Below the pieces are notes generated by a model. The model made no database searches. It saw only the letters and a program-made list of their open reading frames with translations, and had not been told where the DNA came from. The position numbers and the translations under genes were made by a program. A DNA stretch of 64,000 bases from UBA7672 sp047601145. Lineage in GTDB: Bacteria; Pseudomonadota; Alphaproteobacteria; Caulobacterales; Hyphomonadaceae. Shown in pieces: positions 16,734 to 25,065 of this stretch (positions are counted from its first letter, which is position 1; each line of letters begins with the position of its first letter). Location: NCBI GenBank assembly GCA_047601145.1, contig JASGJW010000002.1, positions 437,212 through 501,211 on the forward strand, read 5' to 3'.

Positions 16734-17945
16734 TTACCCCTTCACACAAACAACCTGTTTCAGCGTGTGAACCACGTCGATCAGGTCTGTCTGCGCCGCG
16801 ATGACGGCGTCGATGTCCTTGTAGGCCATCGGCGTTTCGTCGATCACATGTTCGTCGACGCGGCACTCCACGCCGGCGACCGCCTCGCGGTGGTCTTTCA
16901 GCGAGAAGGTGCGCTTGGCTTCCGAACGCGACATTTTCCGTCCTGCGCCGTGCGAGCACGAGCAGAACGAGTCCGCGTTGCCTTTCCCGCGAACGATGAA
17001 CGATTTCGCGCCCATCGATCCCGGGATGATCCCAAGCTCGCCGTCGCCCGCGCGCACGGCCCCTTTGCGGGTCACCCACACATCGGCGCCGAAGTGATGT
17101 TCCTTCTCCACGTAGTTGTGGTGGCAGTTCACCGCCATCTTTCCGAGCTTGAACTTCGGCAAATGCTCGCGCATCGCCTGCAGCGTCCGCTCCATCATCG
17201 CTTCGCGGTTGGCGCGCGCGTAGTCCTGCGCCCATCCCACCGCTTCGATGTAGTCGTCGAAGATCGGTTCGCCCTCGACGAAGAAGGCGAGGTCCTGATC
17301 CGGCACGCGGTAACCGAGCACACGCTTCTCGAGCGCCTTGCGGGCGGCCTCGATGAAGTATTGCCCGATCTGGTTCCCCGTGCCGCGCGAGCCGGAGTGC
17401 AGCATCACCCAGACGAAGCCACGCTCATCGAGGCAGACCTCGATGAAGTGGTTGCCTGATCCGAGCGTACCGAGCTGGCTGCCGGTCTTGTGGTTCGGAA
17501 TCTTGCGGTGCTTTTCCCTGATCTGGTCGAGCCTTTCCTCAAGATCCGAATTCCTCCAGCGCGAAGCCACGGAGTCCGGGATCGTGCCCCATTCCCCATT
17601 GCGCCCCACGCCCGCCGGCGCCTTGCGCTCGATCTCCGAGCGCAGCTTCGCCAGCGAATCCGGCAGGTGTTCCGCGCGCAGCGTGGTTTCCACCGCCATC
17701 ATCCCGCAGCCGATGTCGACGCCGACAGCGGCAGGGATAATCGCGCCCCTGGTCGGGATCACCGAGCCAACGGTCGCGCCGCGTCCGAAGTGGACGTCGG
17801 GCATGACGGCCAGGTGGGAGTGCACAAACGGCAATCCCGCCACGTTTTCCAGCTGTTCCCGGGCGGCATCCTCGACGGGAACGCCTTTCACCCAGGCCTT
17901 GATGCGGCCCCCGGCCGCCGTTTCGAACACTTCAAACGTGCTCAT
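16734..17945 (-). CDS. rtcB: RtcB RNA-splicing ligase
   Basis: A 403-residue GTP-dependent RNA ligase that joins 2',3'-cyclic phosphate or 3'-phosphate ends to 5'-OH ends, used in RNA repair. Mn2+ ligands are visible in VGVDIGCGM (Cys80) and GSGNHFIEV, with further His in NCHHNYVEKE; GIIPGSMG and the guanylation site CSHGAGRKMSR complete the active site. The ATG at 17945 follows an AAGGAA site. The frame continues upstream, but that part translates a terminator hairpin and is not coding. No RtcA or RtcR gene is adjacent. Confidence 0.93.
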   Translation of the reverse strand: MSTFEVFETAAGGRIKAWVKGVPVEDAAREQLENVAGLPFVHSHLAVMPDVHFGRGATVGSVIPTRGAIIPAAVGVDIGCGMMAVETTLRAEHLPDSLAKLRSEIERKAPAGVGRNGEWGTIPDSVASRWRNSDLEERLDQIREKHRKIPNHKTGSQLGTLGSGNHFIEVCLDERGFVWVMLHSGSRGTGNQIGQYFIEAARKALEKRVLGYRVPDQDLAFFVEGEPIFDDYIEAVGWAQDYARANREAMMERTLQAMREHLPKFKLGKMAVNCHHNYVEKEHHFGADVWVTRKGAVRAGDGELGIIPGSMGAKSFIVRGKGNADSFCSCSHGAGRKMSRSEAKRTFSLKDHREAVAGVECRVDEHVIDETPMAYKDIDAVIAAQTDLIDVVHTLKQVVCVKG

Positions 17946-18011
17946 GTCTGCGTTTCCTTGTTCGCAGACCCTCCGCGCATCCCGGGAGTTTGTCACCAGA
18001 CCAGCGGCAAC

Positions 18012-18043
18012 AAAAAACCCTCCGGCGAGTTGCGCGGAGGGTT
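18012..18043 (-). terminator. terminator-like hairpin upstream of rtcB
   Basis: On the minus strand, AACCCTCC, a twelve-base loop and GGAGGGTT are followed directly by six T. It ends 66 bases before the rtcB start and about 160 bases after the previous hairpin, so it may end a short transcript or act as an attenuator of rtcB. Confidence 0.7.
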
Positions 18044-18205
18044 CGGTTTCCATCAGCCGTGGCCGATGTTCTGGACCTATCCCTCCATGCAGTCGCTACC
18101 GTCCAGCACAGGCTGGATGGTCATCGCGATCTGATTTTCGTAACGCCGTTTCATCGGTCGCATCCGAAAAGGAGGTTGATACAGGGCGCGGTGTTTGATT
18201 GAAGA

Positions 18206-18233
18206 ATGCGGCGAGGTCAAGGCCTCGCCGCAT
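18206..18233 (-). terminator. hairpin downstream of the SIMPL gene
   Basis: A perfect eleven-base stem (ATGCGGCGAGG / CCTCGCCGCAT) with a six-base loop begins nine bases after the SIMPL stop. The following minus-strand sequence, TCTTC, is only weakly T-rich, but position and stability support a terminator. Confidence 0.7.
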
Positions 18234-18241
18234 CCATCTCA

Positions 18242-19123
18242 TTATTTCACCAGCGTGTAGATCACGCACATGCTCGCCTGAACCTGCGTCGGGCTCGGAT
18301 CGCTCGGCAGGTCGAGTGCGACGAGATCCTTGTCCGTAACCGTGATCATGCGGCTGCCCACCTGGCCGCTCGCAACCGGGGCAGGCGCTGGCGGCGGGGG
18401 CGGCGGAGGCGGCGCATAGGCCGGTGGCGGATAGCGGCCACCGCCATCACCCAGCACGCGCGCCACCTGTCCGGACGACCACGAACCCATGCAGCTGTCC
18501 GAGCCTTCCTGCACGAGGAGAATGTCGCCCAGCCGTCCACCCGCAGCGCCCGCTGCGAGCTGCGCCCTCGCGCGCGCATCCTTCGCTGCTTCATCCAGCG
18601 CCGCTCGCTGCATCTCCGGCGTCTGCTCGAGATAGATCGACACCGCACCGATGCTCTGAGGTCCCAGCGCCAAAGCCGCCGCGCGTGCGCGTCCCGCCAG
18701 CGACGTATCGGTGAGGGATACATACATCGTCACACGCGCCTCATATCCGTCCACCGCGTCGGCGCGATAGTTGGTTTGCAGATTGCCGTCCTTGTCCTTG
18801 TACTGCTTGTAGTAGGCGGTCACGTTGACGCCGGTTGTCACACGCGCCTTGTCGCCGGCCACTTTCTTGATGGCGTCGTAGGCAATCTTCGCCCGTGCCA
18901 CGGCCTTCTTCATCGCGTCGTCCGACTGGCTACCCGTCTCGACGAAAGCGAGGTCGAATCGCGCCCGGTTCGGCGCCACGTCGATCATCGCGCGGCCGAG
19001 GCCTTCCACCACCGGCTTGTCCCACCAGTAGGGCCGGACATAGGCCGGAGAATCCTGCGCCGCAGCAACAGGCGCCAGGATTGCGGCGGCCAAGGCAGCC
19101 GTAACGAAATGCTTATGGTTCAT
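18242..19123 (-). CDS. SIMPL domain (DUF541) periplasmic protein
   Basis: A 293-residue exported protein with a clear signal peptide (cut after APVAAA). The SIMPL/DUF541 fold is suggested by VEGLGRAMIDVAPNRARFDLAFVETGSQSDDAMKKAVARAKIAYDAIK and the later ALGPQSIGAVSI and AARAKDARARAQ-like helix. Family members (for example YggE) are linked to oxidative-stress defence, mechanism unclear. Between residues 235 and 260 is a striking proline stretch (nine Pro in a row) that separates the domain from a C-terminal part with a conserved strand. It stands alone, with a hairpin after its stop. Confidence 0.8.
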   Translation of the reverse strand: MNHKHFVTAALAAAILAPVAAAQDSPAYVRPYWWDKPVVEGLGRAMIDVAPNRARFDLAFVETGSQSDDAMKKAVARAKIAYDAIKKVAGDKARVTTGVNVTAYYKQYKDKDGNLQTNYRADAVDGYEARVTMYVSLTDTSLAGRARAAALALGPQSIGAVSIYLEQTPEMQRAALDEAAKDARARAQLAAGAAGGRLGDILLVQEGSDSCMGSWSSGQVARVLGDGGGRYPPPAYAPPPPPPPPAPAPVASGQVGSRMITVTDKDLVALDLPSDPSPTQVQASMCVIYTLVK

Positions 19124-19279
19124 TGATTGTGTGCCCCTCGGTTAATTACGCAGGCTCACGTCGCCCCCGAGTGATGCCATCGGGGAGTTGGCGCGAACTC
19201 GCTGGGGCACGCAACATCATAGTAGAATTCACGCGCCCATTCTGTGCATGCTTTGTGGGAATGGCGGGATTGGGGTCAC

Positions 19280-20128
19280 ATGAAGGTATTTGACCGGATA
19301 AAGAGGCGGCCCTGGGCCAGCGCCGGGGCGGTGGTCGCCGCCCTGATCGCCATTTTCGCGGCGTCAGTCGGGATGAAGACCCCGCGCTCCGACCGCGACT
19401 GGGTCGAGAATCTCGCCCACATGCCGAAGGTTGATCAGACTGCGGACGGTTTCTCGCTCGATCCCGTCATGGACTGGTCATACAAGCCCGATGGTCCCCT
19501 CGCGAAGGACATGACGACCTTCGCCGCGAAGTTCTCCGACCTGAAGAATCTCTACTTCATGGTCGAGCCCCAGCCCGGCGGTGACTACGCCGCTCACACG
19601 CTTATCCTGTTCGAATTCGCGGACGACCGCATGGTCGGCCTCACGGTCGAGGCGCGGCTCGAAAAGGGCGAGACCTATTCCGCGCTCGACGGCCTCTTCA
19701 ACGATTTCGAACTGTCCTACATCTGGGCGAGTGCGAAGGACCTGCTGACCCGCCGCGTCACTTTCCTGAAGAAGGAAATCTACGTCTATCCACTGGCCCT
19801 CTCGGAGGAGCAGAAGCAGAAATTCCTGCACACAGTTCTCGATCGCACGGTCAGCGTCGAGACGAAGCCGCGCTTCTACAACACGCTCACCTCGAACTGC
19901 ACTAACGAGCTGGCCAAGGCCGCCAACCTTGGCTGGCACTATTCCTGGATCCTCACCGGCTACTCGCCCCAGCGCCTTTATGACCTCAAGCTGATCACTG
20001 GCCCAAGTTTCGACACGGCGCGCGAGAAGGCTGTCCTGACGAAGGAAATCGCGTCGTGGAATGATCTGCCGGACGCCGAATTCGACCGCAATCTGCTGGC
20101 CGAGATGCGCAGGCGGGCTGGAACCTGA
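19280..20128 (+). CDS. DUF4105 (Lnb N-terminal-like) membrane-anchored protein
   Basis: A 282-residue protein with an N-terminal membrane anchor (residues about 12-35). The periplasmic part resembles the DUF4105 domain, the periplasmic N-domain of Lnb lipoprotein N-acyltransferases: it has FELSYIWASAKDLLTR, FYNTLTSNCTNELAKAAN with the presumed catalytic Cys, and WILTGYSPQRLYDL. It lacks the large membrane domain of full Lnb, so an acyltransferase role is not established. The ATG at 19280 is preferred because the hydrophobic anchor starts soon after. The 3' end overlaps the next gene. Confidence 0.75.
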   Translation: MKVFDRIKRRPWASAGAVVAALIAIFAASVGMKTPRSDRDWVENLAHMPKVDQTADGFSLDPVMDWSYKPDGPLAKDMTTFAAKFSDLKNLYFMVEPQPGGDYAAHTLILFEFADDRMVGLTVEARLEKGETYSALDGLFNDFELSYIWASAKDLLTRRVTFLKKEIYVYPLALSEEQKQKFLHTVLDRTVSVETKPRFYNTLTSNCTNELAKAANLGWHYSWILTGYSPQRLYDLKLITGPSFDTAREKAVLTKEIASWNDLPDAEFDRNLLAEMRRRAGT

Positions 20129-20996
20129 CCGGTCCGGTCCTCATATTGAGTTCTGGGCCCTTTGCCGGGCGCTTCTCTGTCTGGTTGCAGTAATGGCCCT
20201 GTCGCCCACCGCCTTCGCCAACGAGACCGTTCAGCAGCGCATCGACGCGCTGATGCGCAACTCGGAGATTTACAAGCCTGAAGGGAAAGGCCCGCATCCG
20301 GTCGTCCTCCAGTTCCACGGCTGCGGCGGCAAGAAGAACCTGCAGGAGCGCTGGGCCGCCGTCGCGAAAGCGTCCGGCTGGGCCGTCGTCGTCGTTGACA
20401 GCTACAGTCACCGACGCATCAACAAGCTCGAAGCCTATGCCACCGTCTGCACCGGTCTCCAGCTCTGGGGCCGCGAACGCGCGGGCGATCTCTACGCCGT
20501 GATGGAGTGGATCAGGCAACAGCCATTCGCCGATCCCAGCCGCATCGCGCTCGCCGGCTGGAGCCATGGCGGCTGGACGGTGCTCGACGCCATGTCGATG
20601 GCGCCCGGCAAGGAGATGCGCAACGCCACGCGTCTTGAAGGCCTGCCCGCCGAACCGCTCGCCGGTCTCGTCGGCGCCTTCATCATCTATCCCTATCAGG
20701 GCCCCGGCGCCCTCGCGCCATCCAACGGCCTTCGTGTCGATACGCCGGTGAAAGCCATCGTCGGCACCGCCGACACCGTCGTCTTCGGCAGCTACGTCAT
20801 CAAGACGCTCGGTCGCATGAAGACGCCCTCACAGCCGATCGAGGTCACGCCGTTTGAAGGCGCCACCCATGCCTTCGACGAAATTGAGGCGCAGGACTGG
20901 CGCGTTCGCTACGACCCGGTCCTCACCGAGCGTGCGCATCGCATGTACGGGGAATTCCTCAGCGCTGCTGCGGAGCGGACGTCAACGATCCGCTGA
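20061..20996 (+). CDS. dienelactone hydrolase-like alpha/beta hydrolase, exported
   Basis: An alpha/beta hydrolase with the nucleophile elbow GWSHGG (SxSxG-like, Ser in a G-W-S-H-G context replaced by His at the central position), oxyanion strand VVLQFHGCGG, acid region VGTADTVV and catalytic His in GATHAFDE. A signal-like segment (LCRALLCLVAVMALSPTAFANE) suggests export. The start is uncertain: the only ATG before that segment is at 20061, overlapping the previous gene by 68 bases; an ATG at 20193 would drop most of the signal; ATT at 20145 would fit best but is rare. Substrate unknown. Confidence 0.75.
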   Translation: MICRTPNSTAICWPRCAGGLEPDRSGPHIEFWALCRALLCLVAVMALSPTAFANETVQQRIDALMRNSEIYKPEGKGPHPVVLQFHGCGGKKNLQERWAAVAKASGWAVVVVDSYSHRRINKLEAYATVCTGLQLWGRERAGDLYAVMEWIRQQPFADPSRIALAGWSHGGWTVLDAMSMAPGKEMRNATRLEGLPAEPLAGLVGAFIIYPYQGPGALAPSNGLRVDTPVKAIVGTADTVVFGSYVIKTLGRMKTPSQPIEVTPFEGATHAFDEIEAQDWRVRYDPVLTERAHRMYGEFLSAAAERTSTIR

Positions 20997-21393
20997 CCCG
21001 GCCACGCAGCGCCTCAACAACGCTCGCCGCAGCCGCCGCCAGGCCAAATCCGCCAAACCCGCCTACCGTGCTCGCGAACAGGTCGCTCAGCGATGCCGTG
21101 CGGCTCGGCAACGGAATCTGGATCAGCTCGATCATCAGGCCAAACGCCAGAACGCCTGCCAGCGCGAACACGCGCGCCCGCGCTGTCGGCATCAGCCCGG
21201 CGCAAAGCCCGATCGTCCCGAACGCCAGGATATGCCGCTGCGTGTCGGTATGAATGATATGTTGCAGTGGATCTTCCGGCTGCACCGCGCCCCAGATCAC
21301 CACCATCGCCAGCACGATCGCCACGCTCGCCCACACACGCACCAACATGCGGGCCGACTGCTTGTCGTCAGGCGAATAAACCAAAGAGGACAT
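20959..21393 (-). CDS. VanZ-like membrane protein
   Basis: A 144-residue protein with four hydrophobic segments and the VanZ-type pattern: a charged, His-rich loop QHIIHTDTQRHILAFGTIGL after the first span, and the ELIQ-PLPSRTASLSDLFASTVGG stretch before the last span. VanZ gives low-level teicoplanin resistance in some Gram-positives, but most homologues have no known role. The ATG at 21393 has a GGAG site eight bases upstream. Its 3' end overlaps the hydrolase gene on the other strand by 38 bases. Confidence 0.82.
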   Translation of the reverse strand: MSSLVYSPDDKQSARMLVRVWASVAIVLAMVVIWGAVQPEDPLQHIIHTDTQRHILAFGTIGLCAGLMPTARARVFALAGVLAFGLMIELIQIPLPSRTASLSDLFASTVGGFGGFGLAAAAASVVEALRGRVSGSLTSAPQQR

Positions 21394-21484
21394 GAACAAA
21401 CTCCAGCGTTCAGGAATCCTGAACGCCAAAGATTGAAAGCTCCTGAACGTGACGCTACGGCGGCGGTCTCGAGGAGAAGCCGTG

Positions 21485-22825
21485 CTATTCCGCGGCCTGC
21501 GCCTGTATCGCAGGCCGGTAGTTGGCCGCATCGCTCTGGTGCGCTGCGTGCCCATAGCTCGCAAGCATCTTCTCAATCTTGCGCACCATCATGCGGTCAA
21601 CCGTCCCGCGCATTCCCGGGATCGCGCTGCCTAGGGCGTAGAGCCCCTTCCGTGCGCCGATGAACAGGCTCAAGGCCACGAAGACGGTCCAGTCCCACGC
21701 CCCGATCGGCACGCCTATCGACCGCGCCTTCTTCACGTCCTTGTTCATGAAGCTCAGCAGGAAGAAGATCTTGGAGAAGCTGCGCTCCAATTTGTCGAAA
21801 ATTCTGCTGCCAAGCTTCTCGTCCGCCGGAAGATAGGCCGCCATGGTCGCGCGCAACAGCTCGCCGCACGTCTTGTCGTCATAGCCTTTGCGCAGCGTCT
21901 GGTCGTACAGCAGCATGATGTCGACCATTTCTTTCGGCGTCGCCGGCACCAACTCTTCCGGCAGTCCCAGCAGGAAACAGCGATACCGCGCCAGCTCCAC
22001 CGTTGCGCGTTCCTGCGCCGTGTATTCGAACCGGCCCTTGCCCGTGATCTTGAACGCCAGCAGGAAAGTCCCAATCAGGCCCGCCGGCATCTGATCCACT
22101 TGCGGGATCGGCACGCCAAACGTCTTCACGTCCCAGATATTCGAACGCCGAAGCGCGTTGTATCGCACCATCGAGTGCATCAGCCGGACCATTGCCGCCG
22201 ACTTCCAGCCCGGCCCGAACCGCTCGAGCGCCCCCGGCAATGTCGAGGTGATGAAGAAGCTAGCCGTGTCCTTCACCCGCCGCGCCGCCGTCGCATTCGA
22301 CAGCGTGCCTGTCAGCGCCATCGGCAGCGCAGAATACTTATTCATGAACGTCGCGATGAACGCGCCGCGAATGACGAAAGGCGAATAGTTGGCCGCATCC
22401 TCGCGGCTCAGCCGGGCGCCTTCCTCGACCAACTTCATATCCACCCAGTCCGGCTTCGCCTCCATCGCGCGGATGAAGTTGACCAGCTCCGGAGGTGCGT
22501 CGGGAACAGACTCGATCCCGTGATCGCACGCCTGGGTCAGCATGCTCACCAGCGGCTTGAAGCCGTACTTGGGCATCAGTCCCGCATAGGCGTCCGCCAC
22601 ATTGTCGCCGAGCATCGTGTACGCGCGCATGCGCTCAACCTTCTCGGCATCCGCCATGACCTTCGGACGCAGTTCGGTGAAGGCGGCGCTGGGCGGGTTC
22701 TCAACCACCGGCTCGTCGGCGAACCGCTCCGGCTTGATGCCGAAATCGACGTCGCCATACAGCGCGGGAAGGTTCGCCTTCTGCGAGGCGACTTTGATTC
22801 TCAGCTGCTCAAGCGTCAGCGTCAT
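21485..22825 (-). CDS. MpaB-like (DUF2236) oxygenase
   Basis: A 446-residue protein with the DUF2236 landmark RLMHSMVRYNAL, in which the conserved His and Arg are associated with heme in latex-clearing protein and MpaB relatives. Other family features are FGVPIPQVDQMPAGLIGTFLLAF and the ERATVELARYRCFLLGLPEELVP helix. Substrates in this family range from rubber to fungal terpenoids; here it is unknown. The ATG at 22825 has GGAG six bases upstream and is preferred over one 12 bases earlier. It is transcribed alone. Confidence 0.75.
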   Translation of the reverse strand: MTLTLEQLRIKVASQKANLPALYGDVDFGIKPERFADEPVVENPPSAAFTELRPKVMADAEKVERMRAYTMLGDNVADAYAGLMPKYGFKPLVSMLTQACDHGIESVPDAPPELVNFIRAMEAKPDWVDMKLVEEGARLSREDAANYSPFVIRGAFIATFMNKYSALPMALTGTLSNATAARRVKDTASFFITSTLPGALERFGPGWKSAAMVRLMHSMVRYNALRRSNIWDVKTFGVPIPQVDQMPAGLIGTFLLAFKITGKGRFEYTAQERATVELARYRCFLLGLPEELVPATPKEMVDIMLLYDQTLRKGYDDKTCGELLRATMAAYLPADEKLGSRIFDKLERSFSKIFFLLSFMNKDVKKARSIGVPIGAWDWTVFVALSLFIGARKGLYALGSAIPGMRGTVDRMMVRKIEKMLASYGHAAHQSDAANYRPAIQAQAAE

Positions 22826-22917
22826 CGGCGGCTCCATCAGGATCGCGGCAGGCTGGGGCGCATGGTTCGGGTAATTTCGAGTTTCCGCAAGACTGTCCTT
22901 GCGTAAACGTCAACCTG

Positions 22918-23334
22918 TCATGCCTGACGCTGCGTGAACACGTATTCCAGCTTCAGCCCGTCCGGATCGGCAAAGAAAACGGCGTAATAGCCAAGACCGC
23001 CATTGTATTTCGGATAGTCCGCCGGCGCATCGAGGATGGTCGCGCCGAATTTGACGAGCTTGCCATACAGCGCGTCGACATCCTCGCGGCTCTCCGCCCG
23101 CCAGGCGAGATGATGCAGCCCCGATGAATACCTGTCGTGCTCGCGTTCAGCATTGGCGCCCATCGTCGGGCTGATGCCGATGGAGGAGCCGTCCGGCAGA
23201 TCCCATTCCCCGCCACCGCGCGGATAAGGTTTCCCCTTCACATACCCCATGTGCGTCAGCACCAACTCATATAGCGGCTCGGCCGCCGCGATGTTGCGGA
23301 TCGACAAGTCAACGTGATGCACGCGCGATCCCAT
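22918..23334 (-). CDS. VOC family protein (second of tandem pair)
   Basis: A 138-residue glyoxalase/bleomycin-resistance-fold protein. HHVDLSI at the start, LHHLAWRAES in the middle and FFADPDGLKLEYVF at the end provide the His/Glu metal-site positions of the fold. Its ATG overlaps the stop of the preceding VOC gene by one base (TGATG), so translation is coupled. It is a paralogue of that gene: the end segments ADPDGxKLEYVFT are nearly identical. Substrate unknown. Confidence 0.85.
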   Translation of the reverse strand: MGSRVHHVDLSIRNIAAAEPLYELVLTHMGYVKGKPYPRGGGEWDLPDGSSIGISPTMGANAEREHDRYSSGLHHLAWRAESREDVDALYGKLVKFGATILDAPADYPKYNGGLGYYAVFFADPDGLKLEYVFTQRQA

Positions 23335-23759
23335 CAGACCCGTAACTCCGCGCTCGGCGGCGTGAATACGTATTCGAGCTTCATCCCGTCCGGGTCCGCG
23401 AAGAACACGGCGTAATAGCCCGCGCCGTAGTCGGAATACGCCCGCGGCGGATCGAGGATCGTCGCGCCGAACTTCACCAGTTTCGCATGCAGCGCATCCA
23501 CGTCCTCGGGCGACTTCGCCCGCAGCGCCAGGTGATGCAGTCCCGACGTATAACGATCATGCGCCCGCGCCGCATTGTCCCCGCGCGCCTGCAACAGCGT
23601 GATGCACGGGTACCGCTTGTCGCCCAAACCGAACCCCGCCCAGTCCTCGCCCGCGCTTTTCAACGTGAACCCGCAATGCCCAAGGAACAGCTCATACAAC
23701 GGCCGCGACTTCACGGGGTCGATGACGGAGAGATCGAGATGGTGAAAGAAATCGCTCAT
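23334..23759 (-). CDS. VOC family protein (first of tandem pair)
   Basis: A 141-residue VOC protein closely related to the downstream gene: FHHLDLSVIDP, GLHHLALRAKSPEDVDALHAKL and FFADPDGMKLEYVFT mark the same metal-site layout. The ATG at 23759 overlaps the stop of the RidA gene (ATGA), and its own stop overlaps the next start. The pair probably arose by tandem duplication. Members of this fold act as lyases, isomerases, dioxygenases or resistance proteins, so no reaction is assigned. Confidence 0.85.
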   Translation of the reverse strand: MSDFFHHLDLSVIDPVKSRPLYELFLGHCGFTLKSAGEDWAGFGLGDKRYPCITLLQARGDNAARAHDRYTSGLHHLALRAKSPEDVDALHAKLVKFGATILDPPRAYSDYGAGYYAVFFADPDGMKLEYVFTPPSAELRV

Positions 23760-24142
23760 GCGGCCACCGCGACGACTTCGATTTCGGCCAGCAATTGCGG
23801 TGAAACCAGCGCGCTGACGACCACAAGCGTCGATGTCGGCCGCGTATCGCCGAGCTTCGCTCTGAACCGCGTGCGGTAGGCCGGAACAGCATTCGCGCTC
23901 AGCAGGTAGCCGCGCACATTTACGATGTCCGTCAGCTTCATGCCGGCGTCCGTCACCACGGCCTCGATGTTCGACCAGATGACGTCGAGCTGCTCCTCGA
24001 TCGTTGTGGGTACAGCGCCGTCTTGAGTGACGCCGACCTGTCCGGAGACGAAGAGCATTCGTTGCCCTGCAGCTGCAGCCACGCCATGGCTGTAGTGCGG
24101 TGCAGGGGCTGCGATGGAAGGAGGATTGATGCGTGTTGTCAT
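23756..24142 (-). CDS. RidA family protein
   Basis: A 128-residue RidA/YjgF-type protein: YSHGVAAAAGQRMLFVSGQVG at the N-terminus, QLDVIWSNIEAVVTDAGMKLTDIVNVRGYL in the middle. True RidA hydrolyses reactive enamine/imine intermediates through a conserved Arg in an N-V-x-x-Y-x-x-x-R context; here ARG-like residues are present only in NVRGYLLSANAVPAYRTRF, so activity is uncertain. It is the first gene of a coupled three-gene operon with two VOC proteins. Confidence 0.85.
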   Translation of the reverse strand: MTTRINPPSIAAPAPHYSHGVAAAAGQRMLFVSGQVGVTQDGAVPTTIEEQLDVIWSNIEAVVTDAGMKLTDIVNVRGYLLSANAVPAYRTRFRAKLGDTRPTSTLVVVSALVSPQLLAEIEVVAVAA

Positions 24143-24221
24143 GCCGCAATTAGCGCGTGCATGAGCCTGGCTGTCCAGCGACGATCTCTCCGAGCGCAAA
24201 TCAGGCGTCTGGCTCGAATTC

Positions 24222-24410
24222 TCAGCGATCAATTTTCCGATCGAAATCGCGTGCAAACGACTTGCACGCGTCGAGTAACGCGTCTGGGTCGCGGCCTTGC
24301 GTTGCGACTTCGTGCCCGTCGGAGTCGCGGCCGGTCACTTCATTTGCGCCGGGTGAAATCTCTCGCAGCGCGAAGCGCCACGCAGGCAGTTCTGCAAACC
24401 GCCTCTCCAA
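24222..24410 (-). CDS. small conserved-looking hypothetical protein downstream of bfr
   Basis: A 62-residue protein starting at a TTG six bases after the bfr stop. Its sequence (WRFALREISPGANEVTGRDSDG, then DALLDACKSFARDF) has the balanced pattern of a folded small domain: an antiparallel strand pair followed by a helix. I have no named family for it. The tight spacing suggests translation coupled to bacterioferritin. No membrane segment or signal is present. The opposite-strand frames over this stretch look like shadows. Confidence 0.5.
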   Translation of the reverse strand: MERRFAELPAWRFALREISPGANEVTGRDSDGHEVATQGRDPDALLDACKSFARDFDRKIDR

Positions 24411-24416
24411 CGAACG

Positions 24417-24908
24417 TTATTCCAGCGCCTGGCTCGCGTTCGGCTTCGATTGCATCTGGATGTAGTTCTGGATGCCGATCTGGTTGATGAGATCGAACTG
24501 CGTCTCGATGTAGTCGATGTGCTCTTCCTCGTTGTGGAGGATCTTGTTGAAGATGTCGCGCGAGCCGTAGTCGCGCACCTTCTCGCAATACTCGATTGCG
24601 TCGCGCAGCACCGGCACAGCCATCTGCTCGGTCTTCATATCGCACTCGAGGATCTCTTTGACGTTCTCGCCGATGAACAGCTTGCCGAGGTCCTGCAGGT
24701 TCGGCAGGCCTTCAAGGAAGAGGATGCGCTCGATCAGCCAGTCGGCGTGATGCATCTCCTCGATCGACTCGTCGTGCTCCTTCTTGGCGAGCTCGGAGAC
24801 GCCCCAATCCCGCAGCATCCGCGAGTGCAGGAAATACTGGTTGATCGCCGTCAGCTCGTTCTTGAGCGCCGCGTTGAGGAATTCGATGACCTTGGGATCG
24901 CCTTTCAT
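24417..24908 (-). CDS. bfr: bacterioferritin
   Basis: A 163-residue iron-storage protein that forms a 24-mer shell. All ferroxidase ligands are present at the expected positions: Glu18, Glu51, His54, Glu94, Glu127 and His130; Met52 is the axial ligand of the inter-subunit heme. Length is typical. It lies 157 bases downstream of bfd on the same strand, the common bfd-bfr arrangement, so iron storage and release are encoded together. Confidence 0.95.
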   Translation of the reverse strand: MKGDPKVIEFLNAALKNELTAINQYFLHSRMLRDWGVSELAKKEHDESIEEMHHADWLIERILFLEGLPNLQDLGKLFIGENVKEILECDMKTEQMAVPVLRDAIEYCEKVRDYGSRDIFNKILHNEEEHIDYIETQFDLINQIGIQNYIQMQSKPNASQALE

Positions 24909-25065
24909 CGGGCGGGCTCCTTCAAAATTGGCGGCCGCGCGCCGGGGAGGCGGCCTCATTAGGCATAACGCGCATCAAGCCTCTAAGGACGCCGACTCTC
25001 GACGCTTTTCAAGTTGTTTTCATTGGAAATTTTGAGACTGCGAGGACGTCGCGTTCTCAGCAGGC

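Larger units (their letters stand above)
17946..18241 (-). other. leader region upstream of rtcB with terminator hairpins
   Basis: This 296-base gap separates the SIMPL gene from rtcB, both on the minus strand. It contains two hairpins, listed separately. Between them lie about 170 bases with no recognised gene; a possible 28-codon frame (minus strand, about 18157 down to 18074) lacks a ribosome site and is not called. The region could hold the rtcB promoter plus a short independent transcript, or an attenuator. Confidence 0.4.

Noticed and set aside
17946..18053. A longer rtcB N-terminus starting near 18053
   Set aside because: The extra part would translate a terminator hairpin; the ATG at 17945 has its own ribosome site and the normal family start.
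18074..18157. A 28-codon frame (minus strand) between the two hairpins upstream of rtcB
   Set aside because: It lacks a ribosome site and a recognisable product; kept only as part of a possible short transcript.
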